From Coprinus comatus (lineage: Eukaryota; Basidiomycota; Agaricomycetes; Agaricales; Agaricaceae), in NCBI GenBank assembly GCA_034638255.1, contig JAWPGT010000006.1, positions 930,001 to 994,000 on the forward strand: a stretch of DNA of 64,000 nucleotides, written 5' to 3'. This document shows positions 22,918 to 34,908 of this stretch, piece after piece. Numbering within the stretch: the first letter of the stretch is position 1; the number at the start of each line of letters is the position of its first letter. The translations under genes and the position numbers were made by a program. Below the pieces are notes generated by a model. That model saw only the letters and a list, made by a program, of their open reading frames with translations. It was not told where the DNA came from and made no database searches.

Positions 22918-25900
22918 TCATTTCATTATGTTGGTCCAACATCTTTGAGTGTTCCAGGGACAGAGAGGCACAAACAGTATATCGGTGATAGGACACTTCG
23001 AGGGGTTTGGGAGTAATGAAGGGGGAGAATGTAAATGATAGGATACAAATGACCTTTATATAGTTATAGCAAGTTTAAGGGACTTATCGGTACCAGTATT
23101 AAGGGGTTTTGGTTATCTTGCACCTCGTACTTCCCCAATTGGTGGATATACTTAGCTTAGGTACTACGTATGAAAGATCGTGGATATATTCAGACACTGT
23201 CAAGATAGTACAATTGTAGATGTATGCTAATTAGTAAAAGCCGCTCTTGTGTCGCCGACACCAATCCATTGGCTTATAATTTTACAAGTAGCCTTCACAC
23301 ACACACTGGCACCCTGTAAGAAGACCCTAAGAAGTTAGAGCTACACTCGTAACTTATTTCTCTTGAAACTCTCTTCACACTCATACAAATCCTGTGAACA
23401 AAATATTCGAATTTGATAAACCCCAGTATTTCTATTTTCATTATCAGCTTTCACATCACACGAGCAACCAACTTCGACATTCCGGTTAAAACGCAACTAA
23501 AAATCGGGGTATCTAATTATGGACATTCCCACTTGGAATGATACACCAAGTTCTTCGCGTAGTTATAAAATTTGGGTACCACACTTAAGGAAACGAAATC
23601 TCAGAACCTTGAAGATTTCTGAAAATTGCAACGGCACTAGGTATGTTATTATTATATCATATATATGGAGTAGCTCATCTATTCATCAATATTTCAATGA
23701 ATGAAATGAAATAAACATACATACAGATGTGTGATACTATCTGAGCGCCCAGTGACACGGAGATTGTCATTAATGATGCATAAACACAAGAATGAAAATA
23801 TACCGTAAAAACTTCGAATGATAATGAACCCCCATATGCCATATTATGCGAGATGATTGGTTTAAGATAGAATGATATGGCTATTTGGACTATGTTTGGG
23901 GGTGATTAAGAGGTCTTTAATACTTCAAAACAAAAATAGATTTCTCTATCTCTGAAGGGTTGTCAAAGAACCATATACCCGACGACTACTACAGCCTTAT
24001 CTTTTCCATCAACTTTAGGTAATTGAGAAGAGAATAGTGGATGATCATACAGCCTTGGGGTCCATTGGAGTGGGTAAGTATACTGAGTAGTCGTAGGATA
24101 TTCAGATTGATTATTGAAGGAGAGGTTCCAAAATGACAAGGCCATATGTTCCCAGACGCCACAAAAAGTGACACACGTACCAAGGAATGGATAAAAATAC
24201 AATGTGACATTGACTCATCATACTCGAGACACATTATGATTACTGAGTAATCAAAAAAAAATCAGTACAATCTCTCGAACATCATAGGAAGACGAAACAA
24301 CTTCTCTTACTGCTTCTTTCTTCATGTACATCGTGCAAAAAATGAAAAAAGGGAATACCACGCACACGACAACGATATGACTTATCACTAATCATTAACC
24401 CACCCCATGTGACGACGATGACGATCCGAGACGGCGTGATCTACACAAAGAAGTCAAGAAGACTACGGTCATAAGGTTCATGAGAGAGCATACGAAAAAC
24501 AGGTCCTCAATAATATAATTAGTCACCTCCAAAAGTACATCGTAACTTAACAACCTGACAATCTCTAGTTGTTACTTTCTGATTAGAAGGAAGGAGACTT
24601 AGTACCAAAATCTAAGAATGGACAAGTGAAGGGACTTTCCTTAACCCATGAGAACTATGCTTTATCCAAGCATTAGTATACGCTAAGACCCTTGGCAAAT
24701 CCGTAAAGATCGATTTTTTCCCAGTGAGGACTAAGAAAGATAACAACTTTTTTAGTACTTATTTAACAAAACAACCAAACCTAAGTATATGTACCCATGA
24801 TACCATCGGCCGGTACGCGTAATTAAGAATGGCCGCCGTAACTTATCAACCTTACCAATTTGCTTAGGTAGAGAAAAAGCGATAGTTACATCACGAGTCG
24901 GGACTCGGAAAATGGCATATTCCGTTTAACTAAGAATCTTCAATATATCAATGTTTGAATTTCCTACTAACCGATCAACAATTCGCCAATAATTATGAAT
25001 ACAACATTATATCGGATCCTTTAAAATTCATATTCGGATAAACAGAAGAAGTAGAACTGAGTAATACATATGTTATTTCTAGATGCGCAGCTGTGGGGTA
25101 TTTACTATTAGCTGCCGATGATTAACACCAGTGTGATAATATACATATGTATTGAGCACACTGAACTATCCCTCCGTCATACCCATGGATTTATGCATTG
25201 CACACACCGAATCGGATGAGAATTGGTTTTCTCTCACTTGTCGCTAGTCTGACTATGACTCGGAGTATATTGATGTATCACATTCTCATAACTACTTATC
25301 ATGCGTGGAAAAGAAACATGTATCAAACGAATGTGAGTTATGTAGCGAATGCATACACTGTGCCAGTGACTTGGTAATCCACACAGATTATCAAGTACTA
25401 GCGAGTATTTATCCAAGCTTTACTTTACTCGTGAGCGCGGGTCTCAGAGTAAAGTTTAGGTATGTCCTCGATAATCCAGTTATATTACCGAGTCACCCAC
25501 GCAGTGCATACAGCGTAACACCATCACTTGACAACGAAACTGTATTTTTTTTTAAGACTCATTGAAGGCTGAAGCGCTGAAGCATGTAATTAATAAGTAA
25601 ATTTTATAAACATGTTGTGAACTCAATTATAAATGCTTATAAATGTCTTTAGGAGGAAAAGATAAAAGTGAGAAAATCTGCTACGAGAGGGTCTAAAATC
25701 AGGCCAAAAAGTGTTTCACCTACTGATTGTTGAATGTACAAGTTGTCGAACACATTGCGAAAACTACTGTAGAAAATGCTCAAACGGCATGCGATTTACG
25801 TCAAATTTTTTTTTATATAGGTATTTATTGCAAGCATACTTGAAAATTAGTGTTCAAATTTTGAACCAGTTTGGATTAGAAAATCGGAAGGATAGAATAA

Positions 25901-25921
25901 TTATAAAAGTCGTCTACTTTT
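22918..25921. other. Long non-coding stretch
   Basis: Three kilobases without a supported gene. AT-rich; short frames near 23.5, 24.0 and 25.3 kb have neither motifs nor splice context. Confidence 0.5.
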
Positions 25922-25930
25922 GAGATTTCA

Positions 25931-26037
25931 TAGACTCCTTCCCAGTCCACTTGTACGATGAACGACTTGACGAAGTTTCGGTAAAACTTCGGCTCAAGTA
26001 TTAGTAATCGTCGTTACGTGGACTGGGAAGGAGTCTG
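25931..26037. mobile_element. MITE-like element with 19-bp perfect inverted repeats
   Basis: Left arm AGACTCCTTCCCAGTCCAC (25932-25950) and right arm GTGGACTGGGAAGGAGTCT (26018-26036) are exact reverse complements. The interior is partly foldable (CGAAGTTT and AAAACTTCG). A 9-bp direct repeat GAGATTTCA lies immediately outside at 25922-25930 and 26038-26046, as expected of a target-site duplication. Nine-base duplications suggest a Mutator-like origin; 8 bp plus chance (hAT) is the alternative. Confidence 0.75.
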
Positions 26038-26046
26038 GAGATTTCA

Positions 26047-26588
26047 ATAATTGATCGTGTCAAGTGATGATGTTACACTTGTACATGTTTCATATGATAC
26101 ACTGTCCATTTGGATACAAACTCACTACTATGGGTACCAGTAACTAGGAAACGAAACACACACAAAAAACGCAAGTTATGAGACAAAATAATCCAGGTTT
26201 GAAGTAAAAGGCATCGTGACCAGCACTAAATGCCTATATAAATATATATATGTATTGTATCAAGTACAAGTATAGTAGTCTACCAAGAAGTACAAGACAT
26301 AATCATCATTGAAATTGAATATTGAGTACCAAGTGTATAAGTAGTAAAGTATTCCACAGTCCAAAAAAAAATAATGCAAACATACTACACACTATATGTA
26401 ATATAAAGTATCAGTCCAAAAAATGACAAACAAAAAATGGATATTCTATCATTTATCTATAAATCTATAATTCGCATCGCAAGAAAGAAAAAGAAAAAAG
26501 AAAAAGAAAAAGAAAACAAGTCAAACCCATGGCCAAATCATCTATGCACTAGGTTTCAGTTCTCGTGGAAGCGAACGAAGAAGAAAAC
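26047..26588. other. Intergenic, no gene seen
   Basis: AT-rich with an A/G simple repeat at about 26481-26516. No gene supported. Confidence 0.5.
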
Positions 26589-28502
26589 TCAAAGCCTTGC
26601 GAGCATAAGACCGAAAAGAACAACAATAATAGTCGAAGGAGGTGTCACCACACAATAAGACCAAAAAATCGTTTTCGAAATCAACCGTTCAAATGCGTCA
26701 CCAGAAGCGGCCTGTGTTATTTGTGCCAATGTTAATGCTGAAGGTGAAGCGACAAGAAGTACATTTGCGATCACGAAAACAGGGCTAAAAAAAAAAAGGA
26801 AAAATTTACAATCAGCATCTAGAACATGGGGAACGATAGGTTATGTACGTACTCTTCAAATACGACGTGGTAATCGTGCTTCGCAGAAAGTGTGATCAAT
26901 GGCATCAATGCCAGAGGTGTTAAGATCATCCTGGAGGCAACGGAGATGATGACTGTTTTCGTTTCTCCGCGTTGCAATTTCTTCGCAGTGAAAGAGGTCG
27001 TCGATGGCTTGTGTTTGAAGATATTCTTGACAGTTCCTACTAGCGTCGAGTGGGATTGGCTGGTCGAAAGTGCAGGGGTAATCTGGTTCAAATTTTTCGC
27101 TCCACTCTCTGAAGTATTGGGGTAGAAGTATGCTCCAAGAACGACTAGTGTGATTGGGATTGAACATTTTCCGGCAGAAGAGATTGCACCGCTAATGGGC
27201 TTCGCGTGGAATTGAAGCCAATGTTGGAGAGGAGGAATGCATGCAACAATCAGGGATGCCAAAGCGGCCCAAAGTGGAACAGTCATAAATTCATTCAATA
27301 TCAAGAATGCGCGCTTTAATTTCAGAAGAAAAATAGTGAGCCCTCCCATCAGTCGAGCAGTCGAGATCTCCGTGTTACCATCAGATGGAATATCGGATGA
27401 TGGAATTGGATAATATTGATCTAGATTGGTCCGTGATTCATTGGGAGAATTCGGGAATGAGTTGTAGAAGGTAGTGCGTCGACGCGGGGGGCGTGGACGA
27501 GGTGTAGGAGCCATACCACCGGTATGTTCAATGTCATCCTCAATGATGGTAGAATTGGTTCTGGAAGTGGAAGGATGCGATTCAACTTCCTCGCCTGGTT
27601 GATTGAATTCACCGAGTAGGGGGGTATGTTCGCTAACCTCGGTCGGTTGAGTTTCGTCATCAGCTTGTGAAAGAAGCTTGACTCCGTAACTCCATCGAAG
27701 CTAATGAAGTATTTTAATAAAGAGACTGTAGTAATAGGTCCAAGATAAACTTACCACCATGCCAAGAGTACTGTACATGACAAGATAAGTGAGTGCTCGA
27801 CCGAGCATTGCATTTTTATTATCGTCATCGCCCCACTTGAGATCAGGGACCGTTGCAACGAGGCTTTGCATTAAAGCGATGGGAAGAGAGTTTGAGTTCA
27901 TGAACATAGCAGCGGCCATGGCAAAGCTCCTAAAATGGCACACACGTTCGTCAGCCACGTTTGAATATGGGATTCTGGTTCTAGACCGCTTAACTAACCT
28001 TTGTGAACGTTTGAGATTGAAAAGCCATCCAAGGACAAACGCGACACCGCCGGACACGCAAGTTACAATAACAAAAAAGATAGGAATGACCCATAATTCG
28101 CGTAGTTTTTCTACAAGCAGTTAGGAACGAGCTCAATTGAAGTATCCATACACATACCAGGCGTCAAGAAAAAGGCCACTTTTGAGAATAGTAGGGCAGG
28201 AGTGAATAGTGAGACATTGAGATGGTTTAATTGCTGAGCACAAAATACGTTTAACACATTGAGATATGATAACAGAAAGATAAACTTACCTTTTGAGTCT
28301 TTTTATCAAGAATACCACGACCCGCAAGGATATAACCAGCTACGCATAGTAGAAAAACCTCTAGGATTGACTGTAAAAACCAGATGTCAGTAACTAATAT
28401 AATTGGCCAGTGTCTCAATGCGACTGTACTCACGTTGAAGACTACGAGGAGCAGGGAAGCAAATGGAGTGCCTGAATCGTTGGTAAGATAGGCAGAAAGC
28501 AT
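26589..28502 (-). CDS. Auxin efflux carrier family (PIN-like) membrane transporter
   Basis: Seven exons: 28502-28434, 28370-28290, 28233-28158, 28110-27999, 27929-27755, 27700-26853, 26784-26589; 1557 nt, 518 aa, frame intact. The protein starts near MLSAYLTNDSGTPF and has N-terminal helices ILEVFLLCVAGYILA and VSLFTPALLFSKVAFFL, then WVIPIFFVIVTCVSGGVAF, a long cytosolic loop with a Pro/Arg-rich stretch, and five C-terminal helices ending SYCVVTPPSTIIVVLFGLML. This two-bundle layout with a central loop is that of fungal PIN-like/auxin efflux carriers. The substrate in fungi is not established; ER or vacuolar location is possible. It is divergent from the isoaspartyl methyltransferase gene, 230 bp away. 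Confidence 0.9.
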
Positions 28503-28732
28503 GTAATGTGGAGAGACGCAAGAGTGGTGCTGTGAATTTGAGATCAGTGTAAGGAGGGAAAAGGTGTGTTGCAGGTGCGTCCTAAATAGAATAGCCACAT
28601 TTCTAGATGCATCGCCACAGGGGCGGTTGTTACCTGTGTCACATCGTTACGGTCTTGGCGTCGTTATAAGCATTTGCAAGCCAAGCCTATGACCCCTCCA
28701 CGACGTCATAGAACCTATTTCCTTTAACCACC

Positions 28733-29699
28733 ATGGCCTGGCGTTGCACTGGAAAGACCAACTCTGAACTGATTGGAAATATGGCAAAGAAAGGAATATT
28801 CACCTCCGATCGAGTTGCCAAAGTCTGCCAACCATTTGTTCATAGATGTGAGCCTACTGATCCTGAGGTCTCCAGGCAATGGCGAGCGTTGATCGAGCAA
28901 ACTATGTGATGCGCAAGTCAGAAGCGTACGAGGATTCTCCTCAGTTGCGTTCTGCTACGATGGCCGAGTTAATTCTTGACTCATGCTGTTTCTGTTAGGG
29001 TTATTGGTCATAGCGCTACCATCAGTGCCCCGCACATGGTAAAGTGTATACCTATCAGGATGCGAAGCCGACTGCGCTGACGTGAATCAATCTCCACAGC
29101 ATGCTTACGCTGCAGAAAACCTGCTTCCGTTTCTCCACTCAGGAGCCGAGGTTCTCGACGTTGGTAGTGGATCTGGCTATTTGACTGCCGTTTTACACCA
29201 TCTTGTCGGCCCAACCGGGAAAGTTATTGGAATCGACCATATTCCTGAGCTTGTTGAGTGGTCGATAAGTAACCTTGAGAAAGATGGGCTTGGCAAAGCT
29301 CTCGAAGAGAAGAGCATCGAGATGGTTACTGGTGATGGAAGAAAAGGGTATCCGAGCGGTGGTCAGTTCCATCTGAACATATGCGTTTAAAAAAGCTGAC
29401 CTTGGCAATTAACCCCTCGTAGGTCCTTATGATGCAATCCACGTTGGTGCTGCCGCCCCCACTCTACCACAGGAACTCGTAGATCAACTTGCATCGCCTG
29501 GTCGTATGTTTATCCCGGTGGGGACATATATGCAGTACATACAGCAAGTGGACAAGGACGAAAACGGCAACGTCACATCGAAGGCAGTAATGGGAGTCTC
29601 AGTAAGTTGACCGTTCCACCTAAAGTAATACACCGCTGATCCAATCATGTCTAGTACGTCCCTCTCACAGACAAATCCCGCCAAACAGGGATTGATTAA
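28733..29699 (+). CDS. PCM1: Protein-L-isoaspartate O-methyltransferase
   Basis: Six exons: 28733-28822, 28876-28943, 28999-29038, 29100-29361, 29423-29601, 29655-29699; 684 nt, 227 aa, frame intact. It transfers a methyl group from S-adenosylmethionine to isoaspartyl residues, starting repair of aged proteins. Motifs: [30 protein letters not shown] (substrate region), [14 protein letters not shown] (SAM motif I), [28 protein letters not shown] and GRMFIPVG. Length equals the usual PIMT size. Introns 1 and 2 use the uncommon donors GTCTGC and GTTGCG, but the splices are required by conserved sequence on both sides. Cytosolic. Confidence 0.93.
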
Positions 29700-30683
29700 T
29701 ATCACTACCTCTGTATACTTTGTATAAGCATTATCTCAAATCTTGTTTGACACGTCTCCATCCTGGTACTTCTGTGAGTAAAATTGAACTCAGTATCAAC
29801 TACCTAATATTTAATGTATGGTAATATTAATTAAAAACCTACATCAATACTGGTGAACCTTGTGCACTCTGAATGCGGCGACGGGGATCATGAATCCAAA
29901 ATGTGACTATGTTCAAGGGTATTCCCAAACCATTAATTTAATACATGGCATTCAAAAATAAATTCCTATAATTTAACAAAGTCTTCGATATCATGATGAT
30001 CCGACGGTCCATGTTGCACAAAAGAAGAGAAGCATTATCATATTACATAGATCACAATACAAATAACAACGCAGCTTCTTTGACAGCTTTTGAATGAGCC
30101 CTCTCACATTTTGTCATGCGCATGTATATACATACCAATGAATGCATGGGTAAACAACTGTGAACAAAACCTGTGAGGAAAAATATAAATCAACCATCAA
30201 TATTTCAATGTGTACATATGGGATCTAAATATAACTACAACAGAGTCGCATATATAATTGTCTGGACGTCCAAGATTGTCCAATGATTTTCTCTTTTTTT
30301 TTTTTTTTTTCCAAGTACATATTTACTTGGCAGTCCAAAAGTGATGAGGAAATTCACTTATAATTCAAGAGCTGGCTACATAAAAAGGGTTACCACAAAA
30401 TAAAATAATACAATTGTACTCTGAATGAACTGAACTCTAGAGACATATTCCATTGTATTATGTATTATTGGTCACGAGAGGCCTGAAAAACAACAATTCT
30501 CCCCATTTTTAAAATGTTGAGACAGATTTGGAATACAACTTGTTCCATTGAGCACCGCGGTCTAATTTTGAGTATGAAATTAAGTACTACTGGTCCAAGT
30601 TTCTATGACAATTGTTTGAAAATAATTGTTATTACTAGACGATATGATGATGTGATTAATGATTGTAATTATTTAGTATTTAG
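29700..30683. other. Intergenic, no gene seen
   Basis: AT-rich region with a poly-T run at about 30293-30310. No gene supported. Confidence 0.5.
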
Positions 30684-30690
30684 TATAAAA
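30684..30690 (+). promoter_or_regulatory. TATA box of the orphan gene at 30857
   Basis: TATAAAA, 167 nt upstream of the ATG; leaves room for a 5' leader of more than 100 nt. Confidence 0.45.
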
Positions 30691-30856
30691 GGAGGACCTC
30701 ATCAGCCTTTTATTAGCCGTACAACCCCTTTCTTTATCTTTACAACCTTTTACTCTTTGTTAATTTAGAGATACGAGGGAGCTCAAAAAGATAAACATTA
30801 ACACTCACATCTCTCAACATCAACATCGCCCCTCCCCCCAAGTTATTTCTGTAGAG

Positions 30857-31772
30857 ATGACAGGTATGTCCCCCCTCCTCCTACGATTCACGAATCATGT
30901 TATCAAGGTTTTCACTAAACTTGATTTCAATTATAGTTGATAAGCTCTCTATTAAGAATGGCTCTGTACCAACCATTCCATTCCAATCTCAAATCTCAAT
31001 CTCAATCTCAATCTCAGTCTCAGTCTCAGTCTCAGTCTCTCCAGGCCCGGAAGTTTCAGTTTACGAAGACAAACAATCTTCAACTATTACCACTGGCAGT
31101 TTCACAAGAGAATCCTCCATCTTTTTCCTTTCATCTCCAGAACAAATTAATGGCAACTTCACACCACTGGCACTGGCACCAAGTAGTCTTTCTTGTTCAA
31201 CTAGTGATATGGAACAGAATTCTTTACAAGAAGGGGAAGAAGAGGAAAGGATTATGCCTGAGATACTTTCAGAATTTTTCGGTGGTTGTAAGAATTTCAC
31301 TATTAATGGTACCATTATGGTAAATGGACAGAAGATAAGCGGTCACTATTCAAGTTCTGGTTCTGGTTCTAGTTCTAGTTCTAGCGGCAGCAACAAGTCA
31401 GAGGTCAGATCGGATCCTAGTAACAGTGGCAAAGAGCAACGAAACAGAAATATAAAGAAACGAGAATTTCGAGGAAGAGGACGTAGAAATGGTAACAACA
31501 ACAACAACCCTTTCAATACCCCAAACATTCCTTCCAACTTGATCCAAAACCAACCTCAAGAAGCTTATATTCAATATTACCGTCGTGTTCGTCGTATTCA
31601 AGAAGCTAGATTTCAACGACTCTTTGAAGCTGATCACGGTCACGAAACTCGGAGTCGGAACGGCACGAATTTTCCGTTCAGCCTTGCTCAATCTCATGGA
31701 ATATGTACTTCTACTGCTTCAATATTTGATAAGGTAGTCAAATCCTTTAGTTTTCGTGGTTCACATTATTGA
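30857..31772 (+). CDS. Orphan low-complexity protein with NFTINGT motif
   Basis: Exon 1 is 7 nt (30857-30863, ATG plus four bases); after an intron with GTATGT donor and ATAG acceptor, exon 2 runs 30937-31772, giving MTVDKLSIKNGSVPT and 280 aa. A hexamer repeat (30988-31041) encodes alternating Ser-Ile and Ser-Val. Midway is GGCKNFTINGTIMVNG, close to FHYFQGAHDFTVNGGNF in the protein at 37821; then Ser-Gly repeats, an Arg-rich RGRGRRNGNNNN segment and a charged YYRRVRRIQEARF helix. I recognise no enzyme domain. Related N-terminal motifs occur in Agaricomycetes on orphan and NACHT proteins, from memory. Possibly an RNA-binding or assembly-prone protein, but function is unknown. Confidence 0.6.
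30988..31041 (+). repeat. Coding hexanucleotide microsatellite
   Basis: CAATCT then CAGTCT hexamers in tandem, translated as Ser-Ile/Ser-Val repeats; probably length-polymorphic. Confidence 0.85.
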
Positions 31773-32366
31773 GTTTTGGTTTTGTATGGTTCATGAATTG
31801 GGAAACTTGAACGTTTTCCGAATTTACTATGTACTCTGTAATATGGTTCTTCTTGTTATGGTGAAAGATCGATGCTTTTCCTGGACTAGTTCAATAGTAG
31901 TGTAGTATTTTACTTGGCAGCATTGAATATTGAACAATTTAGTTTAAAGTGGTGAAAAAATGGTTATTGAACTAAGAATTCTGTGGATTTTGAAATCAGA
32001 AATGGTGTGATGAAAGGGATAATAGTCCATACAAATTCTGACTTCAATTTTTAGAATATTCAGCAATGAAGTAACTATGCTAGAGTGCCAAATATAGAAT
32101 GAAGTTTAAAATCGTCACAGAAAAGAAGTGACATATCTCTTCTCATATCATATACATCAGCGATTAATTGAAGTTCCACTAGATAGATTTGAATAGGCTT
32201 ACCTTAAACATCATGTTGACTTCGTTCAAGTTGATCCATACAGTACCTACTATCCAGGTCTAACATCTAATTATAGTTTCAAACCCAGCTAATAGTACTT
32301 TTGGAAAACATCGCACTGCCTTCGTTTATCTTTAACCTTCCACCCTATTCCAAGTCAATTAACACG
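31773..32366. other. Intergenic, no gene seen
   Basis: 3' flank of one orphan gene and promoter side of the next; no motif supported. Confidence 0.5.
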
Positions 32367-32911
32367 ATGTCAAAGGATTCAAAGTCAAGCCCAGGCCGTC
32401 CGAAACCCAACCGCGGTTTTTTCGAAAGGATATTAAACTTACTGAGTACTGCATTTATCAACCTTATCTCACCGAACAGGCATCGCAGCCTTTTCAATTA
32501 CTTACGACAATCTCAATTATAGCTAGAAAACCCTCCACTACTAAGAGTAATACTGGATCTATTACAGTACCAGTTACTATGCCTAGGACGCCCGCAAGAA
32601 GAGACCTGCCCAAAATCGCTAATAAGAATAATGGAAAGTCTACCCTTAATATACCAGACACTGGCACTGCAAGAAATGACAAGCACTATGTACCGAGTAA
32701 AAGCGCCCTGCCATCTCCGCAGAAGGAATACCGTGGCCGAAGAAAAAGAAAGCACCGATCTGGAAATAGTATGTTATTGGGTATGGCTGCTGGAGGCTAT
32801 GGTAGTGATGGCAACGGTGGTGGTGGTGGTTATGGCGGAGGTGACTGTGGAGGTGGAGGAGGTGGAGGAGGTGGAGGTGGAGGAGGTGGAGGTGGAGGTG
32901 GTGGAGATTAG
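32367..32911 (+). CDS. Orphan basic, glycine-rich protein (paralogue A)
   Basis: Exons 32367-32445 and 32523-32911 give 155 aa in frame. N-terminus MSKDSKSSPGRPKPNR then GFFERILNLL; a basic middle (KEYRGRRKRKHRSG) and a long Gly tract at the end encoded by GGTGGA repeats (about 32814-32906). The N-terminal 27 residues and the phase-1 intron position match the gene at 33721, so they are tandem paralogues. No domain recognised. The Gly tail is typical of self-associating or RNA-binding low-complexity regions, but nothing more can be said from sequence. Confidence 0.6.
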
Positions 32912-33602
32912 TTTTGGTTTCCACATGTGCTACCTGGTGATGGTGAAAGAATGGTTTCTTGTTTATGAAATTTAAATACATATGTATACATACAGCCCGG
33001 TAACTTCGTTTGAGCTAGGAAGATCATAGTGCATCATTAATTGAAGACCTGGGAGGATTATTACCGTAGTGACCGTAGTCAATTGGACGTAGTTCAATCC
33101 AAGTCTTCTCAGGTATTACCATTGTGTGACATGTTCTTAGTTGAATTAGCAGGATCCAAGATTGAACGTTGACCACTCATAGGCTTTTCATACAGTCGGC
33201 ACCAACCATAAACTCAAATAATCAGTTTAGATAATGAGAATTATATTCAAGGGAACATTGAAGACAGTGACTTGTCGTCAAGTTTCTGGTCTGATATGAT
33301 GCTAGTTTGGTTTATAAACAAAAGGACACTCAATTTCGCTCTACATCATGTGCAATCGAAGTCATGATAACCACGCATAGACCTCTTCACCTCAACAGCT
33401 TTTTTTAAAATAGGCATCGCAATTAATCTAAATATAGCTATGCCACACTATTTCATTTCATAGCTTGGACTCTTTTAAAAAAAGAATTATAGTCAGGGAT
33501 CGAAAAAGCTCAAGACACATATTGGTCCAGTAAAATGTCCACTAGTCCAAAAGATAAATGAATAAATAAAAGTATGTCCAAGGCTGTGACATTCTGCGTC
33601 AT
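32912..33602. other. Intergenic, no gene seen
   Basis: Separates the two paralogous genes; AT-rich, no coding signal. Confidence 0.5.
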
Positions 33603-33612
33603 ATATATAAAA
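33603..33612 (+). promoter_or_regulatory. TATA box of paralogue B
   Basis: TATATAAAAA, about 110 nt before the ATG at 33721. Confidence 0.5.
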
Positions 33613-33720
33613 AGGTGTTAAGGCATGGAGTAATAACATCACTGGTTATTCAACCGCCCATTGCTGTATATAATCCTTTCCCTCATCTGTCCTTGTAACC
33701 TCCACCTCCTCCACTTTGAA

Positions 33721-34378
33721 ATGGCAAAGGATTCAAAATCAAGCCCTAATTCTCATCAACCCAGCCGCGCTGGTGGTTTTTTTGAAAGGATGTTAAACAT
33801 GCTCTGTACGTACCAACTTTAATCTGTGGTTCCATTATCTTTACTAACAATACTTTCCATTATAGCTGGTAAGCGTTCTAAGAAGACAACTACCCCTTCT
33901 GTTCCTGGGAATCCCGAGAAGTCAGTGCCGACCACCAATAATACACCTCATAACATCCCAACCGCCGCCATGTAAAGGAGTCCGAGACGTTGAAGTCAAT
34001 GCCGCATACCACTACGCCCGATGTACCCACCACCACACATAATGATAAATCTGGGAACCCCAAGAATCCTGAAACATCTAGAACGGTACCTTCGGAATAC
34101 CACCCCCAGCTTATACAGCGCATGGATCGTCGAACACTTACACTTCGGGGTATCTGGAAATAATCATGATAATACAAATACAAGCAGTACCACCGGTGGT
34201 AGCAATGGCGGAACACCCCCAATCAACTTCAGAAACAGTTTTCCATTCGGTCCTTATTATCCTGGATATTATGGTAGCAGGGTACAGGTCGGTGGGAACG
34301 CTACTGTGAATTATGTTGACAATAGCCGGAATACTGTAATAAGCGGGGATAATCAGTATGTTAGCCTCAGAAGCTATT
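33721..34378 (+). pseudogene. Paralogue B of the MSKDSKSSP family, frame-broken
   Basis: Exons 33721-33805 and 33866-33975 encode MAKDSKSSPNSHQPSR, GGFFERMLNML and a Pro/Thr-rich stretch that stops at 33975 (64 aa). Coding-like sequence continues beyond the stop: a second frame gives KESETLKSMPHTTTPDVP up to about 34160, and a third gives NTNTSSTTGGSNGG and YYPGYYGSRVQVGGNATV up to a stop at 34378. The composition carries through the three frames, as if one protein had been broken by small indels. Alternatives are undetected introns or a truly short protein. Intact promoter and intron match paralogue A. Function unknown. Confidence 0.5.
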
Positions 34379-34908
34379 AGGTTTCAGTTTAGTGGGTGTA
34401 TGGGTTCCGGTGAAAGAATAATGTTAATTGGTGTATGCATTCCAAGTAGCGTAGTCGTATATTGATATGTGAAAGTTGGATGATGTGTGGTAGTCTACCA
34501 GTGTAGTAGCAATATTGAAGCGTGTCTTTATGTTGGAGGACAATTCGAATGGCTAAGGCAAGGATAAGGTCGGGGAGACTTACAATTCAAACCTAGCGAC
34601 TGGCTTACTCTAGGCGATCGCTTGCCTATGATGTTAATCTTACCCCCATAATTTGTTGTTGTTCTCACCGCTCGTGAAGGGTTACCATTACACATCAAGT
34701 ACTTCTCCGACCGGAGTGTTTGTATTATATATGTTGATACATGATATTCACTATGCACAGCATCAGTCCGAGATGAACATAGATAATTAAAAAATGAAAA
34801 GGGGTATACAAAAGGAATATTCCAATATCCAGTTTTTTCCAATCCAATTAACAGCCCAAATCTGAGTCACTCCGCAGCATCATCCTTCCATACCAAACAC
34901 ATTCACCT
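34379..34908. other. Intergenic, no gene seen
   Basis: Convergent 3' region between paralogue B and the cytochrome P450. Confidence 0.5.

Noticed and set aside
29008..29214. Minus-strand frame across the isoaspartyl methyltransferase
   Set aside because: Antisense shadow of conserved SAM-binding exons.
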